Below are positions 60,963 to 64,000 of a stretch of 64,000 nt of DNA, in pieces; within the stretch, counting starts at the first letter, position 1; every line of letters starts with the position of its first letter. The position numbers and the translations under genes were made by a program. Origin of the DNA: ZC4RG20 sp963702105 (GTDB lineage Bacteria; Pseudomonadota; Gammaproteobacteria; Steroidobacterales; Rariloculaceae); contig OY969712.1 of NCBI GenBank assembly GCA_963702105.1, forward strand, positions 1,302,001-1,366,000, written 5' to 3'. The notes beneath the pieces were generated by a model. The model was given only the letters and a program-made list of their open reading frames with translations, made no database searches and was not told the origin of the DNA.

Positions 60963-61697
60963 TTGATCCGTTTTCCAGGCAACGCTTCGTTGCCCTATAA
61001 GCTTTCGAAGCCCATCGCCGCGCTCGCGGCCGCCGCGGCATTGGCCGCGTGCCAGTCCGGAGGAGGCGGCCCCTCCGGGGGCGCCGTCAAGGACGCCCAG
61101 CAGCTCACGACAGAAAGCGAAGCCTACGCCGGCCGCGACGTGACCGAGCTCGTATCGGATGCCGCCGCCATGAGGGTCGCGGCCGATCTCTACGCGGCCG
61201 ATTGCGCCTCGTGTCACGGTCCAAAAGGAACGGGCGGCCGCAGCGTCATGAACCTCGTGGACGGCCGGTTCAACTACGGCTCGACGGCCGAGGCCATTCG
61301 GGCCACGATTGCTCAGGGCCGTAAGAGCGTCATGCCGCCCATGGCCAACCAGGCCAACCTCGGGGAAGTCGACTTGGGCCAGCTCGTCGCTTACGTTCGC
61401 GCGCTGCCGACCAAGGCGCCCGGCGCCGCCCCGACGACCTACGAGAAGCGCGGCCGCGAGCTGTTCGTCAAGCACTGTGCGGTCTGCCATGGCGACGATG
61501 CCAAGGGCAACACCGAGAAGGGCGCGCCGGACCTGACGGATCATTACTGGCTCAACGGCGACTCGATGATGAACGTCCGCCTTACGATTACGAGCGGCGA
61601 TAAAACCGAGTGTCCGGCCCACGCGGACAAGCTGACGCCGGCCCAGATCGATCTCTTGACTGCTTACGTGCTCAAGCTGCATCGGCCGGCCGATTAG
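60963..61697 (+). CDS. Diheme cytochrome c lipoprotein, CcoP-like
   Basis: 244 aa from TTG 60963 with GAGGAA 5 nt upstream. Lipobox LAAC (Cys30). Heme motifs CASCH (81-85) and CAVCH (172-176). The second domain has GAPDLTDHYWLNGDS, a hallmark of CcoP/FixP of cbb3 oxidases, but there is no CcoP membrane helix and no ccoNO in the window. It may be a stand-alone electron carrier to an oxidase. A repeat (GGCCGATTAGCGGC) covers the stop. Confidence 0.9.
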   Translation: MIRFPGNASLPYKLSKPIAALAAAAALAACQSGGGGPSGGAVKDAQQLTTESEAYAGRDVTELVSDAAAMRVAADLYAADCASCHGPKGTGGRSVMNLVDGRFNYGSTAEAIRATIAQGRKSVMPPMANQANLGEVDLGQLVAYVRALPTKAPGAAPTTYEKRGRELFVKHCAVCHGDDAKGNTEKGAPDLTDHYWLNGDSMMNVRLTITSGDKTECPAHADKLTPAQIDLLTAYVLKLHRPAD

Positions 61698-61760
61698 CGG
61701 CGGATCGGCGGCCGAGCTGCGGCCGATTAGCGGCAAGTTGTGCCGATCAGCGGCCGATTT
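61688..61760. repeat. GCCGATTAGCGGC repeat block
   Basis: GGCCGATTAGCGGC at 61688-61701 and 61721-61734, with a variant GCCGATCAGCGGC at 61742-61754 and a partial copy after it. It lies across the stop of the cytochrome gene. Each unit resembles an imperfect palindrome (GCCG...CGGC). Confidence 0.65.
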
Positions 61761-61932
61761 GCCGCGCTCGGCGTCGCCCCTGAGCGGCCGGAGAATTACC
61801 GAGATCGGAAGCGCCGGGCCTCGGGGCGGCACGCGCAGCGTGGGTCCGATCGCTGGGTGCCGTCCGGAAAATCGGCTATCATCAAGCGGCCGTCACAAGG
61901 CTGTTTATTCCCGTTTCCGCAAGGAGGCAAAG

Positions 61933-62277
61933 ATGAAAGATGACTCGATGAAGACCCGTAGAGAGGCGGCCAAGCTCATTCTCGGAGGGCTCGCGGCCGT
62001 ACCGCTCATGGAGCTCGTAGCCTCTGCGGCCGCCGCGGCCGACGAGCTGCCGCATCTCGCGGAGACGGACCCGCAGGCGCAGGCGCTCATGTATCACGAC
62101 GATGCGACCAAGGCCCCGCGCGCGGCCAAGGGCGACGTGCCGGCCGACAAGCAGTTCTGCCATACCTGCATGTTTCTGCAGCCCGGTGACGGCCAATGGC
62201 GCCCGTGTCAGCTTTTCCCCGCGAACACCGTGAACATCGACGGCTGGTGCTCGGTCTGGACGGCCAAGACGTCCTGA
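61933..62277 (+). CDS. High-potential iron-sulfur protein (HiPIP), Tat-exported
   Basis: 114 aa. ATG 61933 follows AAGGAGG. Twin-arginine signal KTRREAAKLILGGLAAV. The four cluster cysteines are Cys76, Cys79, Cys92 and Cys106 in FCHTCMF, WRPCQLF and DGWCSVW, the HiPIP spacing. It is a periplasmic electron carrier. Next to a CcoP-like cytochrome, so the two may share a pathway from cytochrome bc1 to an oxidase or reaction centre, an inference from position. Confidence 0.93.
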   Translation: MKDDSMKTRREAAKLILGGLAAVPLMELVASAAAAADELPHLAETDPQAQALMYHDDATKAPRAAKGDVPADKQFCHTCMFLQPGDGQWRPCQLFPANTVNIDGWCSVWTAKTS

Positions 62278-62405
62278 TCTCGGCCTTCAGGGTGCCCGGC
62301 CCCCCGTAACGAGGCCCGGGCACGCCCGCTTCTCGCTGCTTCGAATCCGACGCTGCCTGTTCGATGCGGCGTCAGACCTTGTTCTCTGCCGCATCAGACG
62401 CCGCG

Positions 62406-63566
62406 TCAGACATTGTGGCCCGCGGCCTCATCGGCCTCCGCGTCCGCATCGCGCGGCAGGTGCAGCTCGAACGTCGTGCCGGTGCCCGCGGCAGACCTGA
62501 GCTCGATGCTTCCGCCGTGGGCCTCGGCGATGCGCTGGCTGATGTAAAGCCCGAGGCCGAGGCCGCCTTCCCTTCGGCGCCCGTTCCCTTCCTCGACGCT
62601 GCCGCGCACGAGCGGGTCGAAGATCGCCTGCTGCATCTCGGGTGCGATCGGGTCGCCTTCGTTGTGAATCGCGAGCACGACCTCGGCGCGTTCGCCGCGG
62701 GCCTCGACCGTGACGGGGGTCCCGCGCTGCCGGTATTTCAGCGCATTCGAGAGCAGATTTGAGACGGCTTCCTCGAGCCGTCCCGCGTCCCACCGGCCTC
62801 TGAGGTCGCCGGCGAGCGCGACGCGTACCTCGCAGCCCGGGTGAAAGGCCTCTGCTTCCTCGACCATGCGTGCGCAGATGTCGCCGAGGTCCGCGCTCGT
62901 CTTGGAAAGGGGCAGTGCGCCGCCGAGCCGGGTGCGCGCAAACGTCAGCAGCTCGTCGATCATGCGCCGCATGCGCAGCGCGCTGTTGCGCAGACGAACT
63001 ACGGACTTGGTCTGCTGGTCGTCGAGCCGGTCGGCCGTGAGCATGAGGTACTCGGAGACCGAGAAGATGGCGGCGAGCGGATTGCGCAGGTCGTGGCCGA
63101 GCGCGGCGACGAACAGATCCCGCGAGCGCTGCACGGCCGTCGAGAACCGGTCGATGGACTCGGTCAGCGTTCGATCTACGGCGGCATCGAAGCAGACCAG
63201 GTCCTCGAGGTCGGCCCTGCCCGCGCCGTCGCCGATCTCGGCGGTCCAATAGCGCACGACGGTGGCCCGCAGGGCCCCGAACTCGGACACGAGCTCGTTC
63301 GGCGTAAAACCTTGACTCAGCCGCTCCATGGCATGCGCATGTGCCGTGCGCGTCAGGTCGGGCGCTGCGCCGCCCGGCTCCGGTTCCTGTGCCTGCTCGG
63401 GCTCGGTCCGTTCCATGTGCTCGGCCATTGCAGCCAGCATGCCGGCCGCCCAATCTCTGAGCTGTCGCGGGGTCAGCCGGCGCGCGGGCCGCAGATGGCG
63501 CGCGTGAGATTCCCATTCAGAAATAATGAGTTCTGTATTATTCCTAATGTATTCTGCAAGCTGCAT
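62406..63566 (-). CDS. Sensor histidine kinase with helical N-terminal domain
   Basis: 386 aa, same architecture as the kinase at 5648-6742: about 150 residues of helical domain (LAEYIRNNTELIISEWESHA), HisKA (VAALGHDLRNPLAAIFSVSE) and ATPase (AVSNLLSNALKYR, GGLGLGLYISQRIAEAHGG). No membrane segment and no receiver. It lacks the AT-rich palindromic promoter of its relative. ATG 63564-63566 follows GAAGCGGGA. Response regulator not adjacent. Confidence 0.92.
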   Translation of the reverse strand: MQLAEYIRNNTELIISEWESHARHLRPARRLTPRQLRDWAAGMLAAMAEHMERTEPEQAQEPEPGGAAPDLTRTAHAHAMERLSQGFTPNELVSEFGALRATVVRYWTAEIGDGAGRADLEDLVCFDAAVDRTLTESIDRFSTAVQRSRDLFVAALGHDLRNPLAAIFSVSEYLMLTADRLDDQQTKSVVRLRNSALRMRRMIDELLTFARTRLGGALPLSKTSADLGDICARMVEEAEAFHPGCEVRVALAGDLRGRWDAGRLEEAVSNLLSNALKYRQRGTPVTVEARGERAEVVLAIHNEGDPIAPEMQQAIFDPLVRGSVEEGNGRRREGGLGLGLYISQRIAEAHGGSIELRSAAGTGTTFELHLPRDADAEADEAAGHNV

Positions 63567-63639
63567 TCCCGCTTCCCTCGCCTGTAGGGGACTCGGGGTG
63601 CAAATTCTTTGCCGGCCGCGGCCCGGCCGACGTCGAGGG

Positions 63640-63680
63640 GGCCGCCGCGCTCGCTCGCGCGGCGTGGGAGCGCGGCGGCC
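63640..63680. terminator. Hairpin downstream of the tannase gene
   Basis: GGCCGCCGCGCTC / GAGCGCGGCGGCC, 13-bp perfect arms with a 15-nt loop, between the kinase start and the end of the leftward tannase gene. No U-tract follows on the minus strand. A likely transcript end, possibly with help from Rho. Confidence 0.5.
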
Positions 63681-63698
63681 GGCGCGATTACTTCGCGC

Positions 63699-63770
63699 GG
63701 CTGAAGCTGAACTACTCTGTGCCGCTGAAGCTCGGCTACTTCGTGCAGCTGAAGCTCGACGCCTGGTCTT
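63699..63770. repeat. Three-unit 24-bp repeat at the tannase gene 3' end
   Basis: Three imperfect 24-base units, each holding GCTGAAGCT, cover the last codons and the downstream side of the tannase gene (its stop is at 63736-63738). Degenerate, but the period is clear in CTGAAGCTC spacing. Confidence 0.55.
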
Positions 63771-64000
63771 CGCTGCCCGGCGGGCCCGTGAACTTCGGCC
63801 AGGCCGGCCACTCGCAGAGCGGGCGCGTGCGGTGCGCTTTGGGATTGCCGTCCATGGCCGTGAGCCCCGCCGGCGCCTGCCCGTCCTCGACCCACTGTTG
63901 CAGCACGCCGAGATCGTCGAATTTCGCGTTGAACGGTCCGAAGCCGTGGCCGAAGCCGGGAATCAGATAGAACCGCATGAAGCTCTCGACGCCGTCCTTC
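63736..64000 (-). CDS. Tannase/feruloyl esterase family hydrolase, partial (C-terminus)
   Basis: About 88 codons are visible; the gene enters from the right edge. The segment RFYLIPGFGHGFGPFNAKFD with the likely catalytic His in GFGHG, then DGQAPAGLTAMDGN and CEWPAWPKFTGP, is the typical end of tannase/feruloyl esterase alpha/beta-hydrolases. These are usually secreted and hydrolyse gallate or ferulate esters from plant material. The ATG at 63978 is internal; the frame continues to the edge. Confidence 0.85.
   Translation of the reverse strand, partial: KDGVESFMRFYLIPGFGHGFGPFNAKFDDLGVLQQWVEDGQAPAGLTAMDGNPKAHRTRPLCEWPAWPKFTGPPGSEDQASSFSCTK

Overview
The window is a high-GC, gene-dense piece of a bacterial chromosome, with genes on both strands and mostly short intergenic gaps. 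The gene order queG / nnr-tsaE-amidase-mutL-miaA-hfq-hflX-hflK-hflC-DUF2065-purA, the pcnB...panC pair and the YbiI-type DksA-like protein point to a Gammaproteobacterium. The high GC, the HiPIP and the DUF1592-type lipoprotein would fit a soil or freshwater lineage such as the Steroidobacteraceae/Nevskiales. That placement is inference. I see no prophage, insertion sequence, CRISPR array or rRNA.

Left part (1-16 kb): accessory metabolism and signalling. It holds a partial small protein, an exported two-domain VOC protein, a small unknown protein, a MetE-C-like enzyme, a diheme cytochrome c, an RCK_C membrane protein, two histidine kinases (one a triple-PAS hybrid), an LPG-synthase-type membrane protein behind a consensus sigma-54 promoter, a YbiI-type zinc finger, a two-gene ABC exporter that looks like an asymmetric heterodimer, an HU-like protein and an MpaB/DUF2236 protein.

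Core part (16-38 kb): housekeeping. tRNA-Glu and pcnB diverge, followed by a deoxynucleoside kinase and panC. A cNMP-input diguanylate cyclase and a PPK2 are on the other strand. queG and nnr diverge from a 21-bp spacer, leading into tsaE, an AMIN/LysM amidase, mutL, miaA, hfq, hflX, hflK, hflC, a DUF2065 protein and purA. A Fur box precedes feoA-feoB, followed by a NUDIX hydrolase.

Right part (38-64 kb): a VOC-ArsR-SRPBCC operon, a TPR protein, a secreted unknown, pntA-pntB, then a TonB receptor, FecR and ECF sigma operon facing a thioredoxin-DUF4266-DUF3570 cluster. Next come a DMT exporter, a Ca/Na antiporter, a large diheme DUF1592-type lipoprotein, a second MetE-C-like enzyme, a CHAD protein, a small exported unknown, an MscS channel, a DedA-like protein, a glycosyltransferase, a CcoP-like diheme lipoprotein, a Tat-exported HiPIP, a second kinase related to the one at 5.6 kb, and the C-terminal end of a tannase/feruloyl esterase.

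The most interesting non-coding signals are a 16-base exact sigma-54 match, symmetric -10 elements in divergent spacers with probable leaderless starts, a GGGGTCAGAGCC palindrome family that also supplies the C-terminus of PntB, and several short tandem repeats. The most interesting gene set is the exported thioredoxin, small DUF4266 lipoprotein and DUF3570 barrel facing a FecI/FecR/TonB-type surface-signalling operon.
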